NCBI GenBank assembly: GCA_014526335.1
Contig: JACTAT010000032.1
Coordinates: forward strand, 1,851,026-1,915,025
Length of the DNA: 64,000 bases
Source: Chrysaora quinquecirrha
Lineage: Eukaryota > Cnidaria > Scyphozoa > Semaeostomeae > Pelagiidae
Direction: 5' to 3'
Position 1 is the stretch's first letter; each line of letters begins with the position of its first letter. Under the pieces are notes generated by a model, which ran no database searches, was not told where the DNA came from, and saw only the letters and a program-made list of their open reading frames with translations. Made by a program: the position numbers and the translations under genes. Shown piece after piece: positions 45,139-55,690 of the stretch.

Positions 45139-45199
45139 ATGACAGAAGATTCAGACAAAGACTCAATCAAGGAAATGATTAACAAGTGTGGTGGAAATC
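45139..45199 (+). pseudogene. BEL gag, first 20 codons
   Basis: The ATG at 45139 opens a frame rich in Asp/Lys ('MTEDSDKDSIKEMINK') that runs into the MULE target duplication at 45191-45199. The same frame continues at 52787, so the gag was cut cleanly by the insertion. The ATG lies about 50 nt after the primer-binding site. Confidence 0.65.
45191..45199. repeat. MULE target-site duplication, left
   Basis: GTGGAAATC, repeated at 52778-52786 on the other side. Nine bases is the usual size for Mutator-like elements. Confidence 0.85.
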
Positions 45200-45360
45200 G
45201 GTCTAGTCTAAAACACCACACCAATGGGAACACCGATGAACACCAGTGAACACCGATGAACATCAGTGAACACCGATGAACACCAATGAACACCAATGGA
45301 ACACCGATGAACACCGATGAACAACGATCGAACACCAATGAACACCAATGAATACTAACG
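45200..45360. repeat. MULE left TIR with GAACACCRAT array
   Basis: After ~20 bp of unique TIR, about 13 units of GAACACCRAT or GGAACACCRAT follow to ~45357. The array is inverted relative to 52543-52757. Confidence 0.85.
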
Positions 45361-45820
45361 AGAAAGTGATAATCATAAACCCTCCCCTCCTTTAGACTAG
45401 CATGATTAATGTGTGGCATCCCAGTGAAGTGTCTGTCATTCAACACTGCATGTGCATCAAACTGCCTGAGCATTGTTCATACCACAATATTTCCACCACA
45501 ATACAAAGATGGACAACAGAAAAAGGTTGGAAATAACTCCTAAAAAAGAGGATGATCAGTACGGGAAGACAACACGTTCTGAAGACAACACGTTCTGAAG
45601 ACAACACTTCGGTCTTTGTAAATATATCGAGTGAAGAGGACACGGAAGATGAAATTTGCTTCATTAAGGAAGTTTCAGCTTCGCATCAGTCAGCGATCGT
45701 AATGTTGGTCTGGATTGTCTAGATAGTCCTTCGAAAAGAAGACTGTCGTTTTCATCATTAAAAGATAAAGAGTTTCTGGTGAGTAACATTAAGAACAGAT
45801 TGCTTCTTACTCTTCAAGAA

Positions 45821-46093
45821 TACACATATTTTTTTATAAGAAACTAAAAATTGGTCCAGTACGGGACCGTATTTAGATACTTTTCTGCTTGTGGCTTTCC
45901 AATTTAATTTATCTGCATGTCACACAAATACTTTTCTGCAGACAAAACACGCAAAGTATAATAAAATACTTCGCAGACTATGGTGAAAAGTTTCTTGGCT
46001 AAAAATTTTCCAGTACTGGAGTTGCTTAAATTTTTGGCCATTTGAGAGTCTGGGTTTCTTATAAAGAGTTTCTTATAAAAAAAAATACGTGTA
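45821..46093. mobile_element. MITE family T, copy A
   Basis: Starts TACACATATTTTTTTATAAG and ends with the complement, AGTTTCTTATAAAAAAAAA then TACGTGTA. It contains CAGTACTGGAGTTGCTTAAA. No coding. It sits in the 5' part of the MULE. Confidence 0.65.
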
Positions 46094-46478
46094 TTAACCC
46101 TATTTATATTCAGCCTTGATATTTTACTGGCGGGATACCCCCAACAAAACTTGCAAGAATATACCAATAAGCATAAGACAATAGGTGCTAAAAACCCCTA
46201 ACTTTATCTAAAAAAGTATTGAGAGTAATTATATAATTCTACCATATTTTTTTCAAATATTTTATCACGTGACCTCCAGAAGACCATATTTGGAAAATGT
46301 CAAGACCCAGGCCACACTCATTTTCGTTGGCAAATTTGGATTCGCCACCCCCCCCCCCCTGCTTGAAAGTTCTAGCGACGTCCCTGTGAATGGATTTACA
46401 TCAATCGATTTTTTTTTAAATGCTTTCATTTGATATGCAATATATCCTTTTGTGATGACTTCAGCAAAAAATAAGATG

Positions 46479-46824
46479 TACACGTAACCCAGACTCTCGA
46501 ATGGCCAAAAATTTAAGCAACTCCAGTACTGGAAAAATTTTGACAAGAAACTTTTAACCTCAGTCTGCGAAATATTTCAATATATTTTCCATGTTTTGTC
46601 TGCATTAAAGTGTTTTTGTGACAAGCAGATAAATTGGAAAGCCACAACAATTCAAATACGATCGATAAATAAGTTAAGAAACATCAGTCAGATAAAATTA
46701 CTATGTCATCAATAAAGATATTCAAGAAACTCGTAAGAAACTTTCAGTACTCAAAGTCTGAAAATTTTAAGAAACTTTCAGCACCGGGCGATTTTTTTAG
46801 TTTCTTATAAAAAAAATACGTGTA
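46479..46824. mobile_element. MITE family T, copy B (inverted)
   Basis: Starts TACACGTAACCCAGACTCTCG-type sequence and ends TTTCTTATAAAAAAAATACG-TGTA. Its left ~160 bp are the reverse complement of 45888-46065 in copy A, so the two form a large inverted repeat. A run of C precedes it at about 46347-46360. Confidence 0.65.
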
Positions 46825-47295
46825 TGCCTTCATACATCTCTATGACGTCATATATGTGATTAAAGCGCAAATTTCTTCCATTATTCTATTTAATTCTAGT
46901 CAGATAGTTGCAATTTATTTTAGAAATTTCTAAAGAACTCAAATATACCTTCAACTGTTTTACTTTCGCGTCAAGTTAAGTGTTCATTATAAACAAAGAA
47001 AATCACATTTATTTCGTATTTTTCGTTGATAATTGTTAGATACAACGAATTTCAATGCGAAAAAGAAAAGCAGTAATTGGTTTTGTCATAAATGTTTGGC
47101 TATGTGTTACTTTGTGTTACTTTTATGTTTATTGTGTACAACCCATTGTTTACCATCAATATGTTATAATTTTTATCAAATGTCGTTAACTTATTTCTTT
47201 ACAGGCAGATAATTCCAGCAGTCGCGTAGTTTCTCGAATAACAATGACGAAATTTTGTTTGGCGCAACAAGAGAGAAGGAAGCACCGAAAGCGAT

Positions 47296-48924
47296 TTGCC
47301 ACCATTTCGCTACTATCGTGGAGATAGTAGCTTGCCCATATATAGCACAACGGTACCAAACGTAAAAGAGATCTTACGTATATGTTTATTGAAAGATGTA
47401 CCAGACGAACGAATTGCAAAACGTAGACCTAAAGGGATAACTTCGACGGGAACTTTTGTTCTCAACCAGCAAGAACTAAACTTAAAACATCCCTACGACT
47501 TAGAGGCAGATGATATTTCAGGATCATACATCAAAAAGGAGCAGACGAGATTCTATGAGGTTTCAGAAAAAGGAGACTCTCTAGATATATCAAGTCATAT
47601 TCACGTCCAGAAAAATGCCAAGGGTGATGTGAGTGGTGGTACCGTTAATGAGCGATTAGGCAAAAAGGGATGGGTGACAAGATCAGCAAATTTGAAAAAT
47701 GTTTACGCTTTGATCAGAAAACGTGCTGTACACAAACCAACTTTAGAGGCTCACAAGGTCCAGTTTATACGATACATAATATTTGTAATGCCCTTAAAGG
47801 AATATAATGAGCAGCATGGTCAGTTGAAAACATTGGGTCAGTATAATTTGCATTGTAAACACGTAATAATGTCGTACTATTTCAATTCAGAGGAAGAAGT
47901 CCCCATTGCCACAGCAAAGCATGGCAATGTAAAAGCCACTTTGGCACCAAATTTCTACCCAGTTGCACATTCAGTACGACATGAAATCAAGGAAACAGTT
48001 GTGAAAGAAAAAACTTTGCCACCAAGAATGGTGCGTGAAAAACTGAACAAAAAGAGTTCGGAAACATCTATGTCTGACAGTGTGAGGAACGTAAAACAGG
48101 TATCCAATTATAAACAGAAGCATGTCGAGCGTAACTGTTCTGACAATGATGAAGTGAGCACAATACTGGTAGAATTGTACAAGGAAGGACCAAATGATGC
48201 TAAGGACGTTGAGGAAAAAGATCAGGCGTATGTACAAGAAATTTTGATGGGGCATGGGAAACAGGCGAATTTTGTAGCATTCTTGAAGCCAACTATCAAT
48301 GACGTCGTACGGTTTTGCTGTACTTCAGGAGACGAGTTAACAGTCCTTTCGTTCAATACAACATTTAATGTAGCAGAATACCACATAACAGAAACAGTGT
48401 TCCGATATATGGCGTTGGTGAAGAGGTCTGATGGAAAACACCCATGGTTTCCAGGTCCTATAATGGCGCATAGGCACAAAGAAAGGGAAGATTTTGTATA
48501 CTTCTGGCAAGCTTGCAAGCGTGGCAATACAGCACTGAAGGACCTCAAAGCTTTCAGAACAGATGAGGATGAAGCTCTTATTCAGGGGATAACACAGGAA
48601 ACGAGCGAGGGAAGCATTAATTTGCTTGGTGTTGAGCATGTGTGGAAGAATGTGCAGAGGAAGCTTCAACAGCTTAATTTTCCAGGTAAAACAGCAAGGA
48701 GAATTTTTCATGACATATTTGCAGATGAAACAGGATTGATTAATTGTGAAAATGAAGACCTGTACAACGAGAAGGTGCTGATTTCAAAAGATCGTTGGAA
48801 TGACATGGAAAGAATTTACATGAAAAACAGCCCTCCAACGAAGTTTGTTGAATATTTTGAGAAGCATAAAGAAAACAAGATCAGAAAGAAAATGCTGAGA
48901 CCGGCAAGAGCCGCTGCAAATGAG
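47296..48924 (+). pseudogene. MULE transposase, exon 1
   Basis: An open frame of about 540 codons to the donor GAG|GTAAGC at 48925. No ATG lies at its start (opens at a TTG); an upstream acceptor TTTACAG ends at 47206, and a frameshift near 47290 may have removed the true start. The N-terminal part is a charged domain. The MULE core follows: 'LTVLSFNTTFNVAEYHIT' (first catalytic site, Asn at 48355 where relatives have Asp), 'GKHPWFPGPIMAHRHKERED', and 'LKAFRTDEDEALIQGI' (second Asp at 48562). The protein would cut and insert the element. Confidence 0.75.
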
Positions 48925-49735
48925 GTAAGCGAGGAACCATAATCCAACAAAAATTTCCTCCCAAGAAAGCTATAAAATTGAGTGAATGCAGCGATTGGCT
49001 AAAAAATAATCTACTGCTAGGTTTCTAATTGATTAGGGTTGATACAAACTTACTTGGATAAAATAATAAGAATGCAAATTTACGTTTTTCGAGAATGTCA
49101 TTTTTATCATTCTTATGTTACAAAAGTGGAACAATGTGTCATTTGTTGCAGATATTATAAACAGGGGTCTTAATAAAAGAGGTTAGATCGAAATTTTCGA
49201 TTAAAAAAATTATAGGTGTCCAGAGAAAGCAACTAGGTGCTTAAGAGCAGAGTGCTACTGTTCACTTCCTCATTCTTCGGGAGCTTTTTAACTGCCTTTT
49301 TACTTTTCGTTTCTTTCATAAGAGCATAGAATCTTATGAAATGGCTGACCTTGAAGTTATTAATTTTTCCCTCCTGATCCTCAGGAACGTTCAGTAAGAT
49401 TTTTATAATTTCCGCCATTGTAAATTCCCATTTTGATGCACTGACATAACTTGAATGTTCCGTTGTCTGTTAACTGTTAACCAGCAAGCTTGACATAATA
49501 ACCAACGCTAACTTAGCAAGGAATTATGAATGAGTAGGGTAACTCTATTTGCTCTTTACCATGACAGGACTTCATCAAAGTGTTGCTTATACAAACTTGA
49601 AAAACGATTTCCAACCAATTTGTAGAATATTTCCAAAGTGCCGCACTTTTAAAGTAAGTGTAAAGAACCACTTTCAACTGTTGAGTTACTGGATACTGGT
49701 TTTCAAAATAACCTTATTTTATTCTTAACTCACAG
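48925..49735 (+). other. Intron of the MULE gene
   Basis: Donor GTAAGC at 48925 and acceptor TTAACTCACAG ending at 49735 join two open frames in phase 0. No other feature was recognised inside. Confidence 0.7.
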
Positions 49736-51604
49736 AAAACGGAGTACGGACAGAATTCCATAGAATGGTTACATTACATGGTGAAGAGCGACTTGGATGA
49801 AGCAGGACGTGCTGAAGGAAAGACCCATAGAGATTTCAGCTTATCGAAATGCTTTCAAGTTATGAAAAACAGATCGTTGAGGATGTATTCTGATGTCGTT
49901 CAGGCTATTTTTGGTCAAGGTCCTTACATGTTACATGAAGGGTATGCAAAGTTTGAAGTTGATTACAAATTGTGGCAAGGAATGTCTATTGAAGAAAGAC
50001 TTTCACATCTCCACTGATTCTTTTCATTTAAGCCAAAATCGGTGCCAAAGCCGCAACGAGAAGAAGGCGAGCAGAGCAGAAAGTTCTCGTACGATTTTCC
50101 ACAGGTTGATTTACCTGTTGAAGAACAGCTCACTGGGGAGAGTAGCATGTCATTCCAACCACTTCGACCAGATAAAATCATACCAGTTTCAGTTAAGGAT
50201 TTGCACATTGACGACACACTTATCAACAAAGAAGTTCTTGAAAACATTTTTCAAAATGCACAGGCTCTGCTGAATGAGAGCAAAATATCAGACATACCCT
50301 GTAAAGATCCCCTTGTAAAAGCTGTCTGGAATGAAGCGAGTGTAGAGCCATTAATCATCAGCCAACAAAAGGTAAATAAGAACTTGTTTGTTTGTAAGTG
50401 TAAAGTTTTTGCATCTATGAAGATCATTTGCCACCACAGCCTTGCTGTTGCACAATTCAATGGAAAGTTATTGGAATATATCATGGAAGTGAAGAAGAGC
50501 CTTCTTAAGAAGAAAGTTACACGTCCGAATCTAACAGCAGGCTTGCAGAGTGATCTTCCCATAAATCTAAGGGGGAGAAAGAAAAACGAGATCGGGAAAA
50601 CCGCCCAGCGAGTTCGCCAGAACATGAAAAGACTTCAAGATAACGTTTCAGCACGAGAAATTGGAGCAAGCGACAATTGCGTGGAGCCTACGAAAGAAAG
50701 CAATCAGTCACTTGAAATAAGATGCTCAAGTAACAGCAAAGAACAGCAAAATCTTCGCTTTGAAAATTCTTCGCTGTCTAATAAAGATGTTGCTAATGTT
50801 GCTCTCACTGACACGCTTGAAGTGTTCCCATATCAGCAAATACAGCAACGCGGAGAGAGAAATGTGAATGCTTCTCATGTTCCATCATCCCATCAGCAGG
50901 CAGAGAAATCCTACATTCATCAAGCAAGTACAAGAAGCTCAAGCTGTTACACAACTTCCTTTTTACAAGCTAGTCCTCAGCTCGCTCTTCCAAACTTACA
51001 GTCATTCTTGCCAGGTTCAGGGCGGGGTTCAGTATCTTTCCAACCGCTCCTTTTTCAACAAACGCTACCTCAGAACCTGTTGCTTCAAAATCCACAAACA
51101 CAGAGCCCGTTGCTTCACAATCCACAAATACAGAGCCCGTTGCTTCAAAATCAACAAACATATATGCCATTGCTTCATAATCAGCCGTCCCAAAATCAGT
51201 TCATTCAAGATCAGCTGCGCCAACATCAACAACAGTCTTCAGTTCAACTTTGGCACTCAGGAATGGCACCGTTTCCATATGAGTTGGTCTCTCTCCCCGA
51301 TGCAGTGAGCAAGTGTTATGGCTGTGGAAAGGAATTTGCCGAGCGATACAGGGCGGCTCCTCACAACATCATAGTTCGACATAAAGATCGCAGGATTCGT
51401 GGAAGGGGAAATGATGGCAACGTCATCTATAATAACGAGTTTTCTTATACCTACTACCACCTGAATAAATTGCACATCGACAAGAAAAACCCATGCTTCT
51501 CAGGTATTGTCTTAATTTCCAGAGACTTAGAAACCAAACTAGGACAGGAAAAACTTAAAGCCATATCAGCTACAAGTGGACTGGAAATTCGGCCAACAGC
51601 TTAA
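49736..51604 (+). pseudogene. MULE transposase, exon 2 with SWIM zinc finger
   Basis: The frame starts 'KTEYGQNSIEWLHYM', runs to TGA at 50015-50017, then reads on without a lesion to TAA at 51602. The SWIM finger C-x-C...C-x-H is at 50393-50445 ('CKCKVFASMKIICHH'). Then come a basic stretch ('RGRKKNEIGKTAQRV'), a Gln/Pro/Leu-rich segment with short 'LLQNPQTQSP' repeats, and a C-terminal Cys-containing domain ('CYGCGKEFAERYR'). SWIM fingers are standard in MULE transposases. The TGA is a likely CGA-to-TGA change at a CpG. About 520 codons are open after it. Confidence 0.75.
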
Positions 51605-51609
51605 GATGA

Positions 51610-52540
51610 ATTCTTGTGGAAAGCTGAGTATAAAGTGATATTTTCTAAGCATTCATATATGAAACTGTTATAGTTACTTTTCTCCCAAAAACAATATTTG
51701 GTTAACTTTCTATTTATTGATTATGTTGGCGCTAATTTTTTATGTTCAAGGAAACTAATAGACTATACAAATAGTTTAGCTTTCAGATACTTAGCTTTCA
51801 TGCGGTATTTCATTATTGAAAAAGAAATTATTTCATTTCTGAAAACATGTCGTCACTTTGTAGGACAGGTAGCATACCTTTAAACCAGTTCACCGATAGC
51901 GAGCCACCTTAGTCTAGCATCCTTGCTGTGTGGAATTAATTTCTCGACGACTCTACATAAGATGGATCTTCCATTGCCGTGGGGGATAGTACTTTTAAAT
52001 ACATTAGTTTGTTTTTAATTGTCAAGTTAGAACAATGTTCCATTCTCATAGCGTGAACTAGTGCTATTTCACGTTTTTTGTGCTTATAACATTGTAACTG
52101 CTATTGTAAACTAGTTGTTGTCACCAAGACTGTTGTCTTTACAAGCGCTAAAACTAAAGATGTTATGTTATTTGGCTGTTAAAATTTTGTTCCGCTGTAG
52201 AATTTCACACGTTTTGTTCCAGTTAATATCTTGAGTTTTTTTGACTTGCCTTTCTGCTATACAATTTCCACCTCCTGTCAAGGTGCAAAAACCACAAACC
52301 CCCTCATTCATTTTGTTACAATACAATGATAGATTGATTGTATGTTGTCTGGTCTGCTGAGCAAAGTCTAAGTTAATTCACTCTTTTTCTCATATTATCA
52401 ATGCTCTCTTGATGTCTTCAGATCTCTTGAAGATTCTCGATCTTGGATTCTAGTTTTCCATCTTTCTCATTGTAGAAAAACCATATTTGAAAGCCGCGTC
52501 AGTGAAAAAACGGAAACTTTCAGTGTTAAATTCATTTTCT
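51610..52540. other. 3' flank of the MULE gene
   Basis: AT-rich, no recognised gene. Probably 3' UTR and subterminal sequence before the right TIR. Confidence 0.5.
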
Positions 52541-52542
52541 CA

Positions 52543-52777
52543 TCGGTGTTCATTGGTGTTCATCGGTGTTCCATCCGTGTCCATCGGTGTTCCATTGGTT
52601 TTCATTGGTGTTCCATTGGTGTTCATCGGTGTTCATCGGTGTTCCATTGGTGTTCATCGGTGTTCCATCGGTGTTCCATTGGTGTTCATCGGTGTTCCAT
52701 CGGTGTTCATTGGTGTTCCATTGGTGTTCATCGGTGTTCATCGGTGTTCCCATTGGTGTGGTGTTTTAGACTAGATC
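52543..52777. repeat. MULE right TIR with inverted minisatellite array
   Basis: About 19-20 units of ATYGGTGTTC or ATYGGTGTTCC, the complement of the left array, ending in CCCATTGGTGTGGTG and then TTTTAGACTAGATC. Open frames across this array (Ser/Val/Phe/His/Cys-rich) are artefacts of the repeat. Confidence 0.85.
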
Positions 52778-52786
52778 GTGGAAATC
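52778..52786. repeat. MULE target-site duplication, right
   Basis: GTGGAAATC, identical to 45191-45199. Confidence 0.85.
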
Positions 52787-53700
52787 ATGCCACCATTGCA
52801 AGACTTGATAAAAAAATTTCCCTGTTAAAAGATAAAGAATTTGCCCAAGAGCTTTCAGTACGCATCAATTCAATTCACTTTCATTTTCCCAGAAACAAAA
52901 GACCCTTACAGGCCTAGATGAGAAGATTCTAGAAAAGATATCTTCAGAGCAGATGGATAAAGAAATAGTTGAGTCCATGGAATGGGATATCAGAATAACC
53001 ACACTTTTACAGCACATCGAGCTGCTCAAATGTTGTAGCCCTAATCAAGTGTCCTGAGCACACACACAGTCTACACATACCAAGTCAAGTCCTGCCACAG
53101 GAGCTGCGAATGTTTCAGCACAGGCTAAATATAACCAGTCAAGTCCTGCCACAGGAGCTTGGGCTGTTACAAAAGAAGAAGAAGAATCACGCAATCACAG
53201 TTTTGGCTCAGTTTTGTCAACAACCAAGGAGTTAGATTACCAAAGATAAAACTCTCAAAGTTTAGCAGAGACATTACCCAGTTCAGTTCATTTTGGCAAT
53301 TGTTCAATTGTGCTGTACATTCAAACGACACAATAACAGCAGTGCACAAGTTGAACTATCTAATGGATTTGCTTGATGGTTCTGCCCATCGCATCGTCAC
53401 AGGGCTTGAGTTAACCGAAGAAAATTATGAAAATGCTATTGATACATTTAAAAAACGACTTGGCAATAAGCAGAGAATCATCAGTGCTCATATGTTAGCT
53501 CTCTTAAAGTTACAAGAATGCCCTAGCGATAAAGTTGCATTTTATTCATGACAAAATAAAAGTCCATGTCCGAGGGCTCGAGTCTCTCAGCATGTCCCAA
53601 GAAAGCTATGGTGGTTTGCTGATTCCAATCATTATGCATCGTATGCCCAGCAAAATCACCGTCAAGTTTTATGTTACCTTCGTGATATCATTTCTTTAGA
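52787..53700 (+). pseudogene. BEL/Pao gag, main part
   Basis: Continues the frame of 45139-45199 ('ATIARLDKKISLLKDKEF') to TAG at about 52915, then shifts. The main domain, at 53218-53551, has 'LPKIKLSKFSRDITQFSSFW', 'VHKLNYLMDLLDGSAHRIV' and 'ENAIDTFKKRLGNKQRI', typical of the DUF1759 gag of BEL/Pao elements. A frameshift near 53550 leads to 'VRGLESLSMSQESYGGLLIP'. A 28-bp direct repeat containing AAGTCCTGCCACAGGAGCT lies at ~53075 and ~53130. Pol is missing. Confidence 0.75.
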
Positions 53701-53827
53701 GGTGGAAGCATTTTTATGTGCATTTTGCTAAATCTGTGCACGTCAAGCGTTACCATCTATATTGCAAGCAAAGCTAGACTTCCAGGAAATGGCCACTATT
53801 TTAACTTGAATTAATACTCTGGGCTTT

Positions 53828-53868
53828 ATTTCTTGGTCAGCTCAAACCCCAATTTCACACCACCCACT
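53828..53868 (+). repeat. Residual 3' LTR end of the BEL element
   Basis: About 40 bp similar to 45023-45064, ending TTTCACA. The rest of the 3' LTR is gone. Confidence 0.5.
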
Positions 53869-53882
53869 GCAGAAAATAACAA

Positions 53883-54920
53883 TGCAAAAGAACAGGGTAA
53901 CAAATGTGTCTCTATAAGGTAGAAGGTGATGAAAGGCAATTTAAAGAGGTGACCAGGAACGGTACACTATCAAATAAAGAATTCTGGGACCTTGTTAAAC
54001 CATTTCTTTGCAATAAAGGTGCAATTATCAGTAGCGATATTTCTCTTGTGAAAAATGACACCATCGTAGCAGATGATCAAGAACTGATAGAGATTTTCAA
54101 TGATTATTACGTAAACAAAGTAGAGAAATCCAGCAGCAAGAAGCCAAGTAGTCTTGCAGAAAAACACAGGAAATTCGGATGACGAAACTGTTTGATTTAT
54201 TCTTTGACAGTTATGAGAACCAACACAGTATCGTAGCTATCATTCAAAATCCAGATCAAATATTGAATACCTTCGAATTCCATGAAGTAGGCAGTGAAGA
54301 GGCAATGCGACTATAAGAATCCTTAGATGGAAGAAAATTTATGGGTTTTTGCTTATAAAAGATCAAACAAAGTCTAGTGGACATGGAATAAACATTAACG
54401 GTAGCTTTATTAAATCGGAGGAGAATATGAAGCTGCTAGAAGTAATTTTCGATTATAAACTTGATTTTTACCTGCATATTTGCGAATCTTTGCAAAAAAG
54501 CTGCTGCATAGCTAAATTTTCTCAAAGATTAAAGATGTTTATTGGCTTTAAGGAGAGAAAAATCCTAGTTCAAAGTTTTGTATACTCCAATTTCAATTAT
54601 TCCCCTTGGTGTGGTATTTCTGATCCTCTAAATCGCATAATGATATGCTTTTAAAATCGGGTAAATGTTGCTCATCAAAGACCTCTTTGTATTAGGATGT
54701 TCAAAACGCTGAATTACCATTTATGTAGAGAATTTTGAATTACGTTCTTCAAACTATTCGCTAAGAATACAAAACAATTAAGCCCATATTATGGCAAATC
54801 AAATACCTCTCAGGTCAAGGGTCTTAAGTCAATGGGGCCACAGATTTGGAACAGCTTACTTAATGAATTAAAGTCAGCAGAAAATATAAAAAGTTTCAAA
54901 CGTTTAATAAAATAAATGGA
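53883..54920 (+). pseudogene. LINE reverse-transcriptase relic
   Basis: The N-terminal linker 'VTRNGTLSNKEFWDLVKPFL' and 'LIEIFNDYYVNKVEKSSSKK' is followed, after a deletion of the whole catalytic RT core, by 'KLLEVIFDYKLDFYLHI', 'GFKERKILVQSFVYSNFNY' and the terminal 'MGPQIWNSLLNELKSAENI'. These are the usual order of blocks in jockey/CR1-group RT C-termini. It ends near 54915. The YADD part is absent, so this is a dead, internally deleted copy. Confidence 0.65.
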
Positions 54921-54929
54921 AAAAGATTT

Positions 54930-55690
54930 TAAGAAGATTTTAAGAGAAAGAAACGTTTTGTCAAAATCAAGAAAACTCTTATAAAATCAAGAAAAGTTTT
55001 TTCAAAATTAAAAAAAAAAATTCAAATCTGCTGGACTGTCAAATCTAGTATGAGTTGAGAAAAAATTGTATCAGTAGACCTATTTAAGAGAAATTTTATT
55101 CAGAAACGAAGAAAATATTTATATTTAAAAAAATTATATTTTCAAATCAAGAGAAAATTTCAGATCAAAATGGAAACATTTGCAGATCCTGTGGCTATGA
55201 AGTCAAATCAACGGACAGGTTTACTGTGAAATTCGGAAAAGAAATACCTCATCAGAGTCAACGTGCAGATACCTATCCGAAACTTAAAGTCTTGGAGCTT
55301 TCACAGCAAAACGAGAGGAACTCCATTTCACACCCAACAGTAGGGGATCTACTTCAAAATCAAATTGGGGGGGGGGGAGGCCTAGGCCTACCAACACTTG
55401 ACAAGATACAAGATTTCAAGGTTGAATTGAAGTGGAATGAACTGACAACTCCTGCCAATGAAAAGGAATTCCAAGAATAGTTGAGCTAATTTCAGGAAAG
55501 ATTTAATGCAGGAGTGAAAAATGCATTTATTCCTTACAAAGATAGATATGATCTCATAAAAAACATTGCTCATGATTACTGCATTTTGGCTTTTCAATTA
55601 GAAATTGAAGATTTCTTGCAAGTTCTTGATGTATTAGGTCTTTTGTCAATATTACAGGATCATTTATGAAGAGAGCAAACTATTTCAAAT
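54930..55690. other. AT-rich stretch plus one unassigned frame
   Basis: 54930-55160 is very AT-rich. From about 55170 to 55660 a plus frame with one stop (TAG at about 55478) encodes 'TVGDLLQNQIGGGGGLGL' across a G run and then 'NAGVKNAFIPYKDRYDLI'. I recognise no family; it may be a gene relic. Confidence 0.3.

Larger units (their letters stand above)
45200..52777 (+). mobile_element. Mutator-like element with minisatellite TIRs, 7,578 bp
   Basis: The ends are GGTCTAGTCTAAAACACCAC (left) and the reverse complement of GATCTAGTCTAAAACACCAC (right), flanked by 9-bp duplications. Both TIRs continue into arrays of a 10-11-bp unit, GAACACCRAT. Inside are two nested MITEs and a two-exon transposase gene with a MULE core and a SWIM finger. 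The insertion lies in the gag of a BEL/Pao element. Confidence 0.85.
45005..53868 (+). mobile_element. BEL/Pao LTR retrotransposon relic, split by a MULE
   Basis: CTCTGG-CTTTATTTCTTGGT-AGCTCAAA...TTCACA occurs at 45023-45064 and again at 53828-53868, as expected for the U5 ends of two LTRs. A primer-binding site follows the first. Gag starts at 45139 and resumes at 52787 after the MULE, reaching a BEL-type gag domain at 53200-53640. Pol is absent, so a large internal deletion removed it together with most of the 3' LTR. Confidence 0.65.

Noticed and set aside
52487..52917. Several Cys/His/Val-rich ORFs in overlapping frames
   Set aside because: They are translations of the 10-11-bp minisatellite in the MULE right TIR; all frames are open because the repeat lacks stops.
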